Notes: a model not told the origin generated them from the sequence alone. A stretch of DNA of 64,000 bases from DATDAH01 sp963792205 (GCA_963792205.1 CAWBVI010000003.1:1-64000); one strand, 5' to 3'; counted from the stretch's first letter, positions 42,016 to 51,165 are shown. A program made the numbers and translations.

Positions 42016-42075
42016 ATGAGCGAAGCGAAGGCCTCCCGGCCCGGCGGTTTCAGCCGCCACGAGGGACAACGATGA
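42016..42075 (+). CDS. Possible 19-codon leader ORF overlapping the GT2 start
   Basis: ATG 42016 opens a 19-codon frame (MSEAKASRPGGFSRHEGQR) whose TGA overlaps the GT2 ATG in the pattern ATGA. It contains a small hairpin GGCGG-TTTCAG-CCGCC. The overlap would couple translation to GT2, but no homology or amino-acid bias supports a real peptide. Confidence 0.25.
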   Translation: MSEAKASRPGGFSRHEGQR

Positions 42076-42980
42076 GCGACCCCCCTGGCACCGTCGACGT
42101 CTCCGTCGTGCTGCCCGTGTACAACGAGGCGGGGCACCTCCACGAGGAGCTGGACCGCATCCGGGCCTCCCTCGACGCCTCCCACCTGAGCTACGAGATC
42201 GTCGTCGTCGACGACGGCTCCGACGACGGGTCGACCGAGGCCCTGGAGGCCGTCGAGGGCATCCGCCTCATCCGGCTCCCGGTGAACCGGGGCTCGGGCA
42301 CCGCCCGCAAGGCGGGGACCCGGGCGGCTCGGGGTGACGTGGTCGTGTGGACCGACGTCGACATGACCTACCCCAACGACCGCATCCCCGAGCTGGTGAA
42401 GGAGCTCAACGGCTTCGACCAGGTGGTCGGCGCCCGCACCTCCGAGAAGGGCACGGTCAAGGCGCTCCGGGTCCCCGCCAAGTGGACCATCCGCAAGCTG
42501 GCCGCCTACCTGGCCAACACCGACATCCCCGACCTCAACTCGGGCTTCCGGGCGTTCCGGCGGGACGTGGCCAACCAGTTCCTGCACCTGCTGCCGACCG
42601 GGTTCTCGTGCGTGACGACGATCACCATGAGCTTCCTGGCCAACGGCTACACGGTGAAGTACGTGCCCATCGACTACGCCCAGCGGGCCGGGCGGTCGAA
42701 GTTCCACTGGCGCAAGGACACCTCGCGGTACCTCACCCAGGTGGTGCGCCTGGTCCTGTCGTACAACCCGCTGCGGTTCTTCGGGCCGATCGGCGGCGCG
42801 CTGGCGGTCATCGGCGTGGTGAAGCTGGGCTTCGACCTGGCCGACAAGGCGTGGCGGGTGCCGACCAACACCCTGCTCATCCTCTTCGCCGCGTTCCAGG
42901 TGCTGGTCATCGGCCTGCTCGCCGACCTCGTCGTGCGGGTCACCCGGCCTCGTGACGAGGTCGCCGGCGCCGCACGTTGA
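42072..42980 (+). CDS. Family 2 glycosyltransferase (dolichol-phosphate-mannose-synthase-like) with C-terminal membrane helices
   Basis: A 302-residue GT2. VVLPVYNEAGHL, IVVVDDGSDDGST and the DxD-type WTDVDMTYPNDR place the nucleotide-sugar site. The PDLNSGFRAFRRDVANQF segment is typical of polyprenyl-phosphate glycosyltransferases. Two C-terminal helices (FFGPIGGALAVIGVVKLG and TNTLLILFAAFQVLVIGLLADLVV) anchor it in the membrane. It probably makes a lipid-phosphate sugar donor for the GT-C-like protein encoded divergently. The GT4 gene overlaps its stop (TTGA). Confidence 0.88.
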   Translation: MSDPPGTVDVSVVLPVYNEAGHLHEELDRIRASLDASHLSYEIVVVDDGSDDGSTEALEAVEGIRLIRLPVNRGSGTARKAGTRAARGDVVVWTDVDMTYPNDRIPELVKELNGFDQVVGARTSEKGTVKALRVPAKWTIRKLAAYLANTDIPDLNSGFRAFRRDVANQFLHLLPTGFSCVTTITMSFLANGYTVKYVPIDYAQRAGRSKFHWRKDTSRYLTQVVRLVLSYNPLRFFGPIGGALAVIGVVKLGFDLADKAWRVPTNTLLILFAAFQVLVIGLLADLVVRVTRPRDEVAGAAR

Positions 42981-44197
42981 CGGGCCGGCTGCTCGTCGTC
43001 ACGTCGAACTACCCCCGGTGGGCCGGGGACTCGACGACGCCGTTCGTCCTCGACCTCACCCGGGCGCTGGCCGACCGGGGCTGGGCGGCCGACGTGCTCG
43101 CGCCCCACGCTCCCGGCGCGGCCCGGGAGGAGGCCTTGGGCGACATCCCCGTCCACCGCTTCCGGTACCTCTGGCCGGAGTCGGCCCAGACCGTCTGCTA
43201 CCAGGGCGGCGCGCTGGTGAACCTCCGCCAGGCCCGGTCCAACCTGCTCAAGCTGCCCGCCCTCGTCGGCGCGGAGTGGGCCGCGGTGCGGCATCGGCTG
43301 CGACGCGGGGCCTACGACGCGGTCCATGCCCACTGGGTCCTGCCCCAGGGCCTCGTGGGGGTGCTGGCCACGCGCAAGGTGCCGGTGGTCGTGACCGTGC
43401 ACGGGGGTGACGTCTTCGCCCTGGACCGGGCGCCGATGCGGGTGGCGAAGCGGCTGGCCTTCCGGCGGGCCGCCGCGGTCACGGTCAACAGCTCGGCCAC
43501 GGAGCGGGCCGTGCTCGAGCTCGGCCGGCCCTCCCGGCTGGAGCGCATCCCCATGGGCATCGACGTCAACGCGTCCGCCGGCGGCGACGCGGTCGAAGCG
43601 CTCCGGGCCGCCCACCGAGCCGGCGCCGGCCCTCTCCTCGCCCTGGTGGGCCGGGTCGTGGCGGAAAAGGGCGTCTTCGACCTGCTCCAGGCGGTCGTCC
43701 GGCTGCGGGGAGAGCTCCCCGATGTCCGGGCCGTCGTGTTGGGCGAGGGCCAGGACCGGGCCGCCGCGCAGGCCCGAGCCGACGAGCTGGGGATCGCGGA
43801 CCGCGTGCACTTCGCCGGCTGGGTCGACCCGGCCGACGTCCCGGCGTGGCTGGCCGCGGCGGACGTCGTGGTGGCACCGTCCCGTCGGGCGCCCGACGGA
43901 TGGACCGAGGCCCAGGGGCTGTCGATCGTCGAGGCCATGGCCGCCCGGCGGCCCGTGGTCGCATCGGACAGCGGCGGCATCGGCGATGCCGTCGAGGACG
44001 AGGTCACCGGCCTGCTGATCGGCGAGGGGCGACCGGACGAGCTGGCGGCCGCGGTGCGGCGCCTGCACCGCGACCCGGCGCTGGCCGCCCGCTTGGCCGA
44101 GGCCGGGCGGCAACGCGCGGTTCACCGGTTCTCGGGCGACGCCTCGGCCGACGCCTTCGCGTCGCTCTTCAGCGACCTCGCCGAGAGCCGGCGCTGA
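42977..44197 (+). CDS. Family 4 glycosyltransferase
   Basis: A 406-residue GT-B glycosyltransferase starting at TTG 42977, overlapping the previous stop by four bases. The N-terminal LLVVTSNYPRWAGDSTTPFV and VHAHWVLPQGLVG, the linker GRVVAEKGVFDLLQAVVRL, and the C-terminal nucleotide-sugar site EAQGLSIVEAMAARRPVVASDSGGIGDAV are GT4 signatures. It transfers a sugar from a nucleotide donor to a cell-envelope acceptor. It is translationally coupled to the GT2 gene and to the sulfotransferase gene that follows. Confidence 0.9.
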   Translation: MTGRLLVVTSNYPRWAGDSTTPFVLDLTRALADRGWAADVLAPHAPGAAREEALGDIPVHRFRYLWPESAQTVCYQGGALVNLRQARSNLLKLPALVGAEWAAVRHRLRRGAYDAVHAHWVLPQGLVGVLATRKVPVVVTVHGGDVFALDRAPMRVAKRLAFRRAAAVTVNSSATERAVLELGRPSRLERIPMGIDVNASAGGDAVEALRAAHRAGAGPLLALVGRVVAEKGVFDLLQAVVRLRGELPDVRAVVLGEGQDRAAAQARADELGIADRVHFAGWVDPADVPAWLAAADVVVAPSRRAPDGWTEAQGLSIVEAMAARRPVVASDSGGIGDAVEDEVTGLLIGEGRPDELAAAVRRLHRDPALAARLAEAGRQRAVHRFSGDASADAFASLFSDLAESRR

Positions 44198-44967
44198 TGG
44201 GGCGGGCCGTCTTCGTCGTGTCGACGGGACGTACCGGCACCCAGTTCTTGGCCCGCACGATGGCGGGGTGGGGCGCCCGCAGCCATCACGAGCCGGGGCC
44301 CTGGTGGCTGCGGCACCTCTCCAACGCCCACGCCTCCGGGGCCGTGGGTGAGGACCGAGCGGTGCAGCTGTTGCACCGCGTGCGGGACGGGCCGCTGGCC
44401 GTGGACGAACCGTGGTTCGAGGCCAGTTGCCTGGACCACGGGCTGGTGGGCCCGCTCCTCGCCGCCTTCCCGGAGGCCGTCGTGGTCCAGGTGGTGCGCC
44501 ACCCGGTCGGGTACGTGCGCTCGGCCCAGGACTGGGGCGCGTACCGCTTCGGGGGCCGGCCGCTGAACGTGCTCCCCTACCGGCGGCTGGCCGCGCCCCA
44601 GTTCGACCGCTGGAACCCCGGCGCCCGCATCGGCTGGGTCGGCCGCGACCAGTTCGACCGGCTGTGCTGGGCGTGGGCGGGCATGAACCGGGCGATGCGC
44701 ACGCAGGGGGCGGGGAACGACCGCTTCCGCACCGTGCGCTTCGAGGACCTGACCGACGCCGAGCAGGGCCCGGTCGAGCTGGGTCGCCTGGCCGCCGACC
44801 TCGGCCTGGAGGTCCCGCCGGCGACACTCGAGGCGGCCGTCGACCGCCGGGTCAACGCCAGCCAGCCCAAGGCCGGCGACTGGACGGCCTCCCAGTGGGC
44901 GACCCTCGTCGCCGAGACCGCCGACGAGGCCGCCGAGTACGGCTACGACGTGCAGCCGCCGGTTTGA
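44197..44967 (+). CDS. Sulfotransferase family protein
   Basis: A 256-residue PAPS-dependent sulfotransferase candidate. The 5'-phosphosulfate loop is in VFVVSTGRTGTQFLARTMA. The 3'-phosphate-binding segment VRHPVGYVRSAQDWG carries the usual Arg and Ser. The C-terminal half (FEDLTDAEQGPVELGRLAADLGL) is helical, as in carbohydrate sulfotransferases. The start ATG overlaps the GT4 stop (TGATG). It probably sulfates the glycan made by the GT genes. It converges on a second sulfotransferase gene with 4 bases between. Confidence 0.85.
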   Translation: MGRAVFVVSTGRTGTQFLARTMAGWGARSHHEPGPWWLRHLSNAHASGAVGEDRAVQLLHRVRDGPLAVDEPWFEASCLDHGLVGPLLAAFPEAVVVQVVRHPVGYVRSAQDWGAYRFGGRPLNVLPYRRLAAPQFDRWNPGARIGWVGRDQFDRLCWAWAGMNRAMRTQGAGNDRFRTVRFEDLTDAEQGPVELGRLAADLGLEVPPATLEAAVDRRVNASQPKAGDWTASQWATLVAETADEAAEYGYDVQPPV

Positions 44968-44971
44968 CCCC

Positions 44972-45862
44972 TCAGTAGCCGTAGCGCCGGCGGAGGGGCC
45001 AGGTGAGGGCGTCGACGGTGCGGCGGTCCCGGGGGGACAGGCCGGTGCGCCACTCGTCGTCGGCGCGGATGGTGACCTCGGCGGGACCGAAGCGGTCGGG
45101 GTTGCCGGCCAGGGTGTGGCCCTGGGTGACGGACAGCGTTCGGTCGTCGAGCACGGCCTCCACGTCCGGGGTCCGGCCGACCAGGTCGCCGAGGGCGAGC
45201 AGCGCCGCCCGGGGGTCGGCGACGAAGTCCTCGTAGCGCAGCGTGGTCCGAGGACCGGGCGACCGCCGGGTGGCCACCTCGGCCACCAGGTTGCGGGCGG
45301 TCCAGCTCAGGCCCGAGTGCCACGCCGGGTAGCGGTCCATGTCCCGGGGCTGGTCGAGGTCGTGGTGGGCCTTGGTCCGCTGCCAGGACCAGGCGACGGC
45401 TCGCGGGTCCCGGACGAGGAGCACGGACGTCGGGTGGACACCGTCGACCTGACCGAGCACCCCGGGGTCGGTGGGCCACTTCGAGGAGTCGACGATCACC
45501 TCGGCCCCGGTCACCTCCGTGATGGCCGCGACGAGCTGTTGCGTGGCCGCCGACCAACGGGCCAGCGCCGCCCAGGTCCGCCCCGCGAGTAGCCGGGGCG
45601 CCGCCGCCCAGCGGTAGACCGCCTCGGCGTCGCGGGCCACGGCCTCGGCGTCGAGGTCGATCAGGCGCTGGGCGACGGGTCCCCACACCTCGCACTCGGG
45701 GACCGGGCGACCGCAGGCGCACCGCCGGCCCTCCACCACGCCGCGCCGCCAGAAGAAGCGGAGCTCGCCGGCGGCGAAGAACCCGTCCAGCTCCCCGAGC
45801 GCCATCGACAGCAGCGTGGAGCCCGAGCGTCCCTTCCCCATGAGGTAGAGGACCGTGGTCAC
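44972..45862 (-). CDS. Sulfotransferase family protein
   Basis: A 296-residue sulfotransferase. VLYLMGKGRSGSTLLSMALGELDG is the PAPS 5' loop, and VLLVRDPRAVAWSWQRTK the 3' segment. A Cys-rich stretch CACGRPVPECEVWG near residue 50, present in many actinobacterial relatives, may be structural. It probably modifies a lipid or glycan. Start GTG 45862 overlaps the stop of the flippase-like gene (GTGA), so these two are coupled. The two sulfotransferases are unlike each other outside the motifs. Confidence 0.87.
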   Translation of the reverse strand: MTTVLYLMGKGRSGSTLLSMALGELDGFFAAGELRFFWRRGVVEGRRCACGRPVPECEVWGPVAQRLIDLDAEAVARDAEAVYRWAAAPRLLAGRTWAALARWSAATQQLVAAITEVTGAEVIVDSSKWPTDPGVLGQVDGVHPTSVLLVRDPRAVAWSWQRTKAHHDLDQPRDMDRYPAWHSGLSWTARNLVAEVATRRSPGPRTTLRYEDFVADPRAALLALGDLVGRTPDVEAVLDDRTLSVTQGHTLAGNPDRFGPAEVTIRADDEWRTGLSPRDRRTVDALTWPLRRRYGY

Positions 45863-46811
45863 GCGGGTTCCGGGTCGACCTCGGCCGGTGGCACCAGGCG
45901 GTGGCCGGTGAGCGCCAGGAGCAGGGCGATCCCGGCCATGACCGGTAGGGAGACCAGCCGGTCGAGACCGCTGGCCAGGACGCCGCTCGCCGCGGTGTCC
46001 CCCACCAGGCTGGCCAGCCCGCCCGAGATCACCTCCCGCACGCCGAGACCGGCAGGGAAGAAGCCGATGGCGGAGGCCAGGACCCCGGCGACCGGCAGGA
46101 TCATCGCGCCTTCGAACGAGCCGCCGATGTCGAAGCCGATCATCACCAGCCAGAACAGGAGGCCCCGGATGGCGACCATCAGCACCTCGACGGCGAGGAG
46201 GACCGAGCTGCGGCGGAGGGCCTCACCGGCCCGGGGCGCGTCCTCGCGCCGGGCCACGATCGAGCGCACCGCCGTGTGACCGAGGGCGGTGGCCAGCCCG
46301 CCACCGCCGACGAAGGCGAGGGCCAGCAGCGCGTGGAACGGGATGAGCACGACGCCCCCGACCAGCAGCGCCCCGCCGAGCCAGAACAGGGCGGTGGCCA
46401 GGGTGGTCGACGCCGCCCGCCCGTAGGACGAGCCGGCCCGCTTCAGGGCCTGCATCCGCACCAGAGCGGCGCCCGGGACGGGCAGGAGGTTCGCCGCCCG
46501 GGCGTACAGGGCGATGGGCAGCGCGTCCCGAAGCCGCACCCGGTGCCCCAGCACGGCGGCCGACGCGGTGTACTCGACGGCGTTCAGGCCGATCAGCACC
46601 GGGACTCCGACCAGACCGACGGTGAGGATGGCCCACCAGACCAGGTCCCGCTCCCCGGAGGGGAGGCCCCGCAGGCTGAGGACCATCGCCAGCACGAAGA
46701 TGACCGCGGACACCGCCAGCGAGATCCGTCGACCCCGGGGGACTCGGTCTTCGCCGACGCCCGGTCGACGAACGCGGCGACGCGCCGGAGCAGGCCCTGC
46801 AGCCGATCCAT
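45859..46811 (-). CDS. Lysylphosphatidylglycerol-synthase-TM/flippase-like membrane protein, frameshifted
   Basis: About 317 residues with eight hydrophobic helices of the UPF0104/LPG_synthase_TM family (AglD/YbhN type). NAVEYTASAAVLGHRVRLRDALPIALYARAANLLPVPGAALVRMQALKRAG and FFPAGLGVREVISGGLASLV are typical. The first 27 residues (ATG 46811: MDRLQGLLRRVAAFVDRASA) are in another frame from the remainder. The change is at about 46738, in a run of five C and four G bases, where one missing C would restore the frame. Members are linked to glycolipid export or lipid flipping. It fits the glycan-sulfation cluster. Confidence 0.75.
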
Positions 46812-46813
46812 CG

Positions 46814-47329
46814 TCAGAGACGCCCGAACGGTTCGGCGTAGGTGAAGCTCCCGGCGACCGCGGCGTCGGGGTCGAGCACCCGGACCTGGAAGTGGACGCC
46901 CCAGCCGGGATCAGGTGCCTCGACGCCGTGTTCCGCGGCGGGGACGAAGCCGAACCGCCCGTAGTAGCCGGGGTCACCGAGAAGCGCGACGACGGCCTCG
47001 CCCCGGGCCTCGGCCACGGCCACCACGGCGTGCACGAGCGCCGAGCCGATCCCGTCACCCTGAGCCGCCGGCAGGACGCCGATCGGCCCGAGCCCGACGG
47101 CGGGAACGCCGTGATCGCCCAGGCGCCCTCGGGTGCACACGACGTGGCCGACGACCTGGCCGTCGGTCACGGCCACGAGGGAGAGCTCGGGGATCCAGCC
47201 CGGGTCGACCCGCAGCTCGTCGAGCAGATCGGCCTCCACCGGCTCGCCGCCGTCGGCGCTGCTGAACGCCTCGACCTGGACCCGGCGAGCGGCTGCCTCG
47301 TCGGCCGGGCGCTCGCGCCGCACGATCAT
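46814..47329 (-). CDS. GNAT family N-acetyltransferase
   Basis: A 171-residue GNAT. The acetyl-CoA loop is in GLGPIGVLPAAQGDGIGSALVHAVVAVA, and the C-terminal LLGDPGYYGRFGFVPAAEHGV is typical of the COG3153 group. Substrate unknown. The start ATG overlaps the thioesterase stop (ATGA), and the stop lies two bases from the flippase gene start, so a four-gene run is likely. Confidence 0.88.
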   Translation of the reverse strand: MIVRRERPADEAAARRVQVEAFSSADGGEPVEADLLDELRVDPGWIPELSLVAVTDGQVVGHVVCTRGRLGDHGVPAVGLGPIGVLPAAQGDGIGSALVHAVVAVAEARGEAVVALLGDPGYYGRFGFVPAAEHGVEAPDPGWGVHFQVRVLDPDAAVAGSFTYAEPFGRL

Positions 47330-47739
47330 CCCGGCCGCTCGGCCTCGACGGCGGCGCGCAGCTCGTCGGTGAGCGGCACCCGCTCGCCCTGCGCGTGATG
47401 GACGTGGACGGTCTCCCCCGTCGCCAGGCAGCGATCGTCCATGAAGACGCCCTGGCCGATCGTGAACGACGACTCGCCCACGTCGGCCACGCACGACCCG
47501 ATCTCGACCTCGCCGGGATAGCTGCCCGTGCCGAGGTAGTCGATGGCGACCCGGCGCACCAGGAAGTTGTGACCCTTGACCCGGTGGACGAGCAACCGTT
47601 CGAGGAGCAGCTCGAGCCGGGCGTTCTCCAGGTACTCGGCGTAGGCCACGTTGTTGATGTGCCGGGCGCCGTCCTGGTCACCCCATCGCACCTTCTCCCG
47701 GCTCCAGTGCCGGTAGAGCGCCCGATCGGTCAGGTCCAC
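47326..47739 (-). CDS. 4-hydroxybenzoyl-CoA-type hotdog thioesterase
   Basis: A 137-residue hotdog thioesterase. VRWGDQDGARHINNVAYAEYLENARLELL is the 4HBT signature, with Asp in the catalytic position; the remaining strands (AIDYLGTGSYPGEVEIGSCVADVGESSFTIGQGVF) follow. It hydrolyses an acyl- or aroyl-CoA. Start GTG 47739. It begins a minus-strand transcript and is divergent from the sugar dehydrogenase gene, 69 bases away. Confidence 0.87.
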   Translation of the reverse strand: MDLTDRALYRHWSREKVRWGDQDGARHINNVAYAEYLENARLELLLERLLVHRVKGHNFLVRRVAIDYLGTGSYPGEVEIGSCVADVGESSFTIGQGVFMDDRCLATGETVHVHHAQGERVPLTDELRAAVEAERPG

Positions 47740-47808
47740 CCCGCCAGTCTGGCCCGCCCACCCCGTCCGGATAGAAAGGTCGGCGGGGAAGCCGCCGACA
47801 ACCCTGAG

Positions 47809-48975
47809 GTGATCGCTTTGCGCCGTGCCCTGCTCTGTCTCCTGCTCACCTGCGGGCTGGTGGGCGCCACCCCGGTCCCTGCCGCAGAGGCGGGCGACCC
47901 GGGCCCCGCCCTCGAGGTCGAGGAGCTGGTCGACGGCTTGAGCATCCCGTGGGGCCTCGACTTCGCCCCGGACGGGACCATGTACTTCACCGAGCGCGGC
48001 GGCGGCTGGTACTCCCTCGCCCCGCCGTACACCGGGACGCCGACCGCGATCACCTACCGCGGCGACGACCTCTACGTGAACGGTGAGACCGGGCTCCTCG
48101 ACCTGGTCGTCGACCCCAACTTCGCCACCAACCGCCGGGTGTACACCTGCCAGGGCCACCAAGAGGGCAGCCAGAGTCCCCGGATCCAGGTGATCAGCTG
48201 GCAGATGTTCGCCAGCAACGCCCGAGTGCGGCGAGTCCGGGATCCACTGGTCGACGCCGCGACCGTCTGGGGTCAGCGCGGCCGCCATGGTGGATGCCGT
48301 CTCCGCTTCGACGGCTCGGGCAACCTCTACATCGGCACCGGTGACGGGGCCAGCAGCAACAACCCGCAGAACCTGAACCTGCTGGGCGGCAAGATCCTGC
48401 GGGTCAACCCGAACACGGGGGCCGGCGTCCCGGGGAACCCGTGGTTCAGCAGCGCCAACGCCAACCGCCGCCGGATCTGGAACTACGGCCACCGCAACGT
48501 GCAGGGTCTCGCCCTACGGCCGGGCACGAACGCCCAGATGTGGTCGGTCGAGCACGGCACCGGGCGCGACGACGAGGTGAACCGGGTCCACAAGGGAAGG
48601 AACTACGGCTGGGCCCCGGGCCCCGGCTACGACGAGTCGGCCGACATGACCGACCTCGACCGCTTCCCGAACGCCGTGGTGGCCAAGTGGTCGTCGGGGT
48701 TCCCGACCATCGCCACCAGCGGGGCCGTGTTCCTCGAAGGCGACGCGTGGGGGCCATGGGAAGGGTCACTGGCCGTGGCCTGCCTGGCGGGTCAGGAGCT
48801 GAAGATCTTCACCTTCGACGCCGCCGGCACCCTCACCGCCGAGGACACGCCCATCGAGCTCGACGACACGTACGACCGCCTCCGCACGCCGGTCCTCGGC
48901 CCCGACGGCGCCCTGTACGTGACCACGGCGAACGGGGCCAACGACATGATCCTTCGCGTCGAACCGCTCAACTGA
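47809..48975 (+). CDS. Secreted PQQ-dependent sugar dehydrogenase-like beta-propeller (GSDH/Asd family)
   Basis: A 388-residue protein starting at GTG 47809. A signal peptide (RRALLCLLLTCGLVGATPVPAAEA) leads to a six-bladed propeller. LSIPWGLDFAPDGTMYFTERGG, GNLYIGTGDGASSNNPQNLNLLGGKILRVNPNTG and SVEHGTGRDDEVNRVHKGRNYGWAPGPGYDE match the PQQ-dependent aldose sugar dehydrogenase/GSDH family. The substrate may be a periplasmic or wall sugar. A lipoprotein gene follows 37 bases later. No PQQ biosynthesis gene lies in the window. Confidence 0.88.
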   Translation: MIALRRALLCLLLTCGLVGATPVPAAEAGDPGPALEVEELVDGLSIPWGLDFAPDGTMYFTERGGGWYSLAPPYTGTPTAITYRGDDLYVNGETGLLDLVVDPNFATNRRVYTCQGHQEGSQSPRIQVISWQMFASNARVRRVRDPLVDAATVWGQRGRHGGCRLRFDGSGNLYIGTGDGASSNNPQNLNLLGGKILRVNPNTGAGVPGNPWFSSANANRRRIWNYGHRNVQGLALRPGTNAQMWSVEHGTGRDDEVNRVHKGRNYGWAPGPGYDESADMTDLDRFPNAVVAKWSSGFPTIATSGAVFLEGDAWGPWEGSLAVACLAGQELKIFTFDAAGTLTAEDTPIELDDTYDRLRTPVLGPDGALYVTTANGANDMILRVEPLN

Positions 48976-49012
48976 GCGGAACCGCCGCGGGCATCCCGAT
49001 CGTCTGACCACC

Positions 49013-49849
49013 ATGCGCCGGACCGTCACCGCCCTCGCCCTGCTCGCCCTCGTCCCGCTGGCCGCGTGCGGGGATGACGGCGGCGGTCGGGCCACCGACG
49101 AGCCGGACCAGGAGGTCGAGACCACCCCGATCGTCTTCGGTGACGGTGACGAAGTGCTGCTCCGGATCCAGACCGGTGGCGGCTTCGTGCCCGTGATCTT
49201 CGTGCAGCGCGAGGTCCCCACCTTCCTGCTCTTCGACGACGGCCGGCTGGTCCGCCACACCAACGACGTCTCCGAGGTCGTGCCGGAGTTCCAGGAGGTG
49301 CAGCTCGACGAGACGGAGACGGCCGAGCTCCTCGCTACCGCCACGGCCGTCGTCGACGGCCCCGACGTGGGTGACCCGCCCGTCACCGACCTCCCGACGA
49401 TGACCATCGAGGTCACCCCGGATGGCGGCGAGACCCGGACGCTGTCGGTGTACGCCCCCGGGTTCGAGGACGGGCTGTCGATGTCTGAGCGCCAGGCCCG
49501 GGACGCCGTCGACCAGCTCGTCCTCGACCTGGAGTCGGCCGGGGGGACCACGGCGAGCCGCTTCGTCCCCGAGGAGTGGCTGGCCCTGACCATGTTCTCG
49601 GGCATCGAGCCGGGCGGCATCGCGCCTTGGCCGCTCGCCCCCGACCGCATGGCCGGAGACGGGACGCCGAACGTCTGCACCCGACTCACCCAGGACGAGT
49701 TCGACCAGGTCGCCGAAGCGCTGGAGGACGGGCGCTACGAAGGCATGGTGGCCAACAGCAACGGCACCGCCGAGATCGCCCTCCGGCCCGTGCTCACCGG
49801 CGCCGAGAGCTGCAACTTGGGGGAGTACGACGAGTTCGTGGAACGCTGA
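49013..49849 (+). CDS. Putative lipoprotein, 278 aa
   Basis: A signal peptide (MRRTVTALALLALVPLAAC) with lipobox PLAAC and lipidated Cys at residue 19. The mature part starts acidic (GDDGGGRATDEPDQEVETT) and continues as a beta-rich domain: VLLRIQTGGGFVPVIFVQREVPTFLLFDDGRLVRH, then VQLDETETAELLATATAV and TIEVTPDGGETRTLSVYA. The C-terminal 60 residues include two Cys (in NVCTRL and AESCNL). I recall the FVPVIF.REVPTFLLFDDGRLV pattern from actinobacterial lipoproteins but cannot name a function. Confidence 0.8.
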   Translation: MRRTVTALALLALVPLAACGDDGGGRATDEPDQEVETTPIVFGDGDEVLLRIQTGGGFVPVIFVQREVPTFLLFDDGRLVRHTNDVSEVVPEFQEVQLDETETAELLATATAVVDGPDVGDPPVTDLPTMTIEVTPDGGETRTLSVYAPGFEDGLSMSERQARDAVDQLVLDLESAGGTTASRFVPEEWLALTMFSGIEPGGIAPWPLAPDRMAGDGTPNVCTRLTQDEFDQVAEALEDGRYEGMVANSNGTAEIALRPVLTGAESCNLGEYDEFVER

Positions 49850-49854
49850 GGAGC

Positions 49855-50646
49855 GTGCCCACGTCGCACCCGCTGAACGACGGCTTCACCTGGGAGGACC
49901 ATGCCGGCCCGTTCCGGGTCGTGTCCGAGGACCAGGCCGCGGCCTACGACGAGCTGGGCTACTTCGTCGCCGACGACCTGCTCGACCCGGCGACGGTGGC
50001 TGCCGTCATCGACGCCATCGACCCGGCCGAGGCCGCGACCGAGGAGGCCATCCGGGCGAACACCGACGACGGCCGGGTCTTCATCTACCGGGCGGACGAG
50101 ATCACCTTCACGACCCACCTGGTCCGTCAGTCGGCCACCCTGCGGGACCTCGTCTCGTCGGCCCCGCTCCGCGACCTGGCCGTGGACCTCCTCGGCCCCG
50201 CCGTCCGCCTCTACTGGGACCAGGCCGTCTACAAGAAGCCCGGGACCGAGTCCCCGTTCCCCTGGCACCAGGACAACGGCTACACGTTCGTGCGACCGCA
50301 GCAGTACCTGACCTGCTGGATCGCGCTGACCGACGTCGACGAGGACAACGGCTGCCCCTGGGTGGTACCGGGGCTGCACCGGGGCGGCACCCTCGCCCAC
50401 CGGCCGAGTGACCTTGGCTTCGTCTGCCTGGACGACGCGCCCGACGCGGTGCCGGTCCCTGCCCGGGCGGGCAGCGTCATCGTGTTCTCGTCGCTGACCC
50501 CGCACTCCACCGGCGCCAACCGCACCGACGCCGTGCGCAAGGCCTACATCGTGCAGTACGCCCCCGACGGAGCCCGCACCTTCGACCAGGAGGGCGGGGT
50601 CAGCGGGACCTGCGACGACCCCGACCGCCAGTTCCTGGTCACGTGA
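49855..50646 (+). CDS. Phytanoyl-CoA dioxygenase family (PhyH) Fe(II)/2-oxoglutarate oxygenase
   Basis: A 263-residue PhyH-family protein. The Fe(II) ligands are in PWHQDNGYTFV (HxD) and SLTPHSTGANRT (distal His), with an Arg for 2-oxoglutarate in AVRKAYIVQY. LTCWIALTDVDEDNGCPWVVPGLHRGG is the typical beta-strand pair. Substrates range from branched acyl-CoA to small molecules. Start GTG 49855, five bases after the lipoprotein stop. The stop overlaps the carbonic anhydrase start (GTGA). Confidence 0.88.
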   Translation: MPTSHPLNDGFTWEDHAGPFRVVSEDQAAAYDELGYFVADDLLDPATVAAVIDAIDPAEAATEEAIRANTDDGRVFIYRADEITFTTHLVRQSATLRDLVSSAPLRDLAVDLLGPAVRLYWDQAVYKKPGTESPFPWHQDNGYTFVRPQQYLTCWIALTDVDEDNGCPWVVPGLHRGGTLAHRPSDLGFVCLDDAPDAVPVPARAGSVIVFSSLTPHSTGANRTDAVRKAYIVQYAPDGARTFDQEGGVSGTCDDPDRQFLVT

Positions 50647-51147
50647 GCACCGCGGGGGCCTTCGACGACCTCGTCGAGGCGAACCGGCGCAACCAGGCGG
50701 GCTTCGCCCTGCGCGGGCTGACCGGGAGGCCCGCTCGCGGCCTGGCCGTGCTGACCTGCGTCGACACCCGCATCGACCCGTTGGCCGTCCTCGGTCTGAC
50801 CCCGGGTGACGCCAAGATCCTGCGCAACGCCGGCGCCCGGGTGACCGACGACGTGGTGCGCTCGCTGGCCCTGGTGGTGGCCGCCCTCGGCGTCGAGCGG
50901 GTGGCGCTGATCGCCCACACCGACTGCGCCGTCGCCAAGGCCACCGACGACGAGCTCCGCGCCCTCGTGGCCGAGGCCAGCTGGGGCCGACGTCGCCGGG
51001 TGGGAGCCGCTGGCCACCGCCGACCAGGCCGCCACCGTCCGCGCCGACCTCGAACGGCTCCGCGCCGAGCCCCTCCTGCCCGCCGACCTCGTCCTCGGCG
51101 GCTTCCTCTACGACGTCGAGACCGGCGCCCTCACCCCCCTCCCCTGA
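50643..51147 (+). CDS. Beta-class carbonic anhydrase, frameshifted near its end
   Basis: A zinc-dependent enzyme of about 167 residues, at the short end for the family. Zinc ligands Cys39 (LTCVDTR), His92 and Cys95 (AHTDCAV) and the Asp41-Arg43 dyad are all in the first frame from GTG 50643. Beyond residue 113 (LVAEASW) the sequence loses family likeness, and the real C-terminus (DVAGWEPLATADQAATVRADL to LTPLP at 51147) lies in the next frame. One excess G in the G run at 50983-50986 explains it. The last part of the chain (VLGGFLYDVETGALTPL) is typical of the family end. Confidence 0.78.
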
Positions 51148-51165
51148 CCTCGACCCCGTCGTTCG

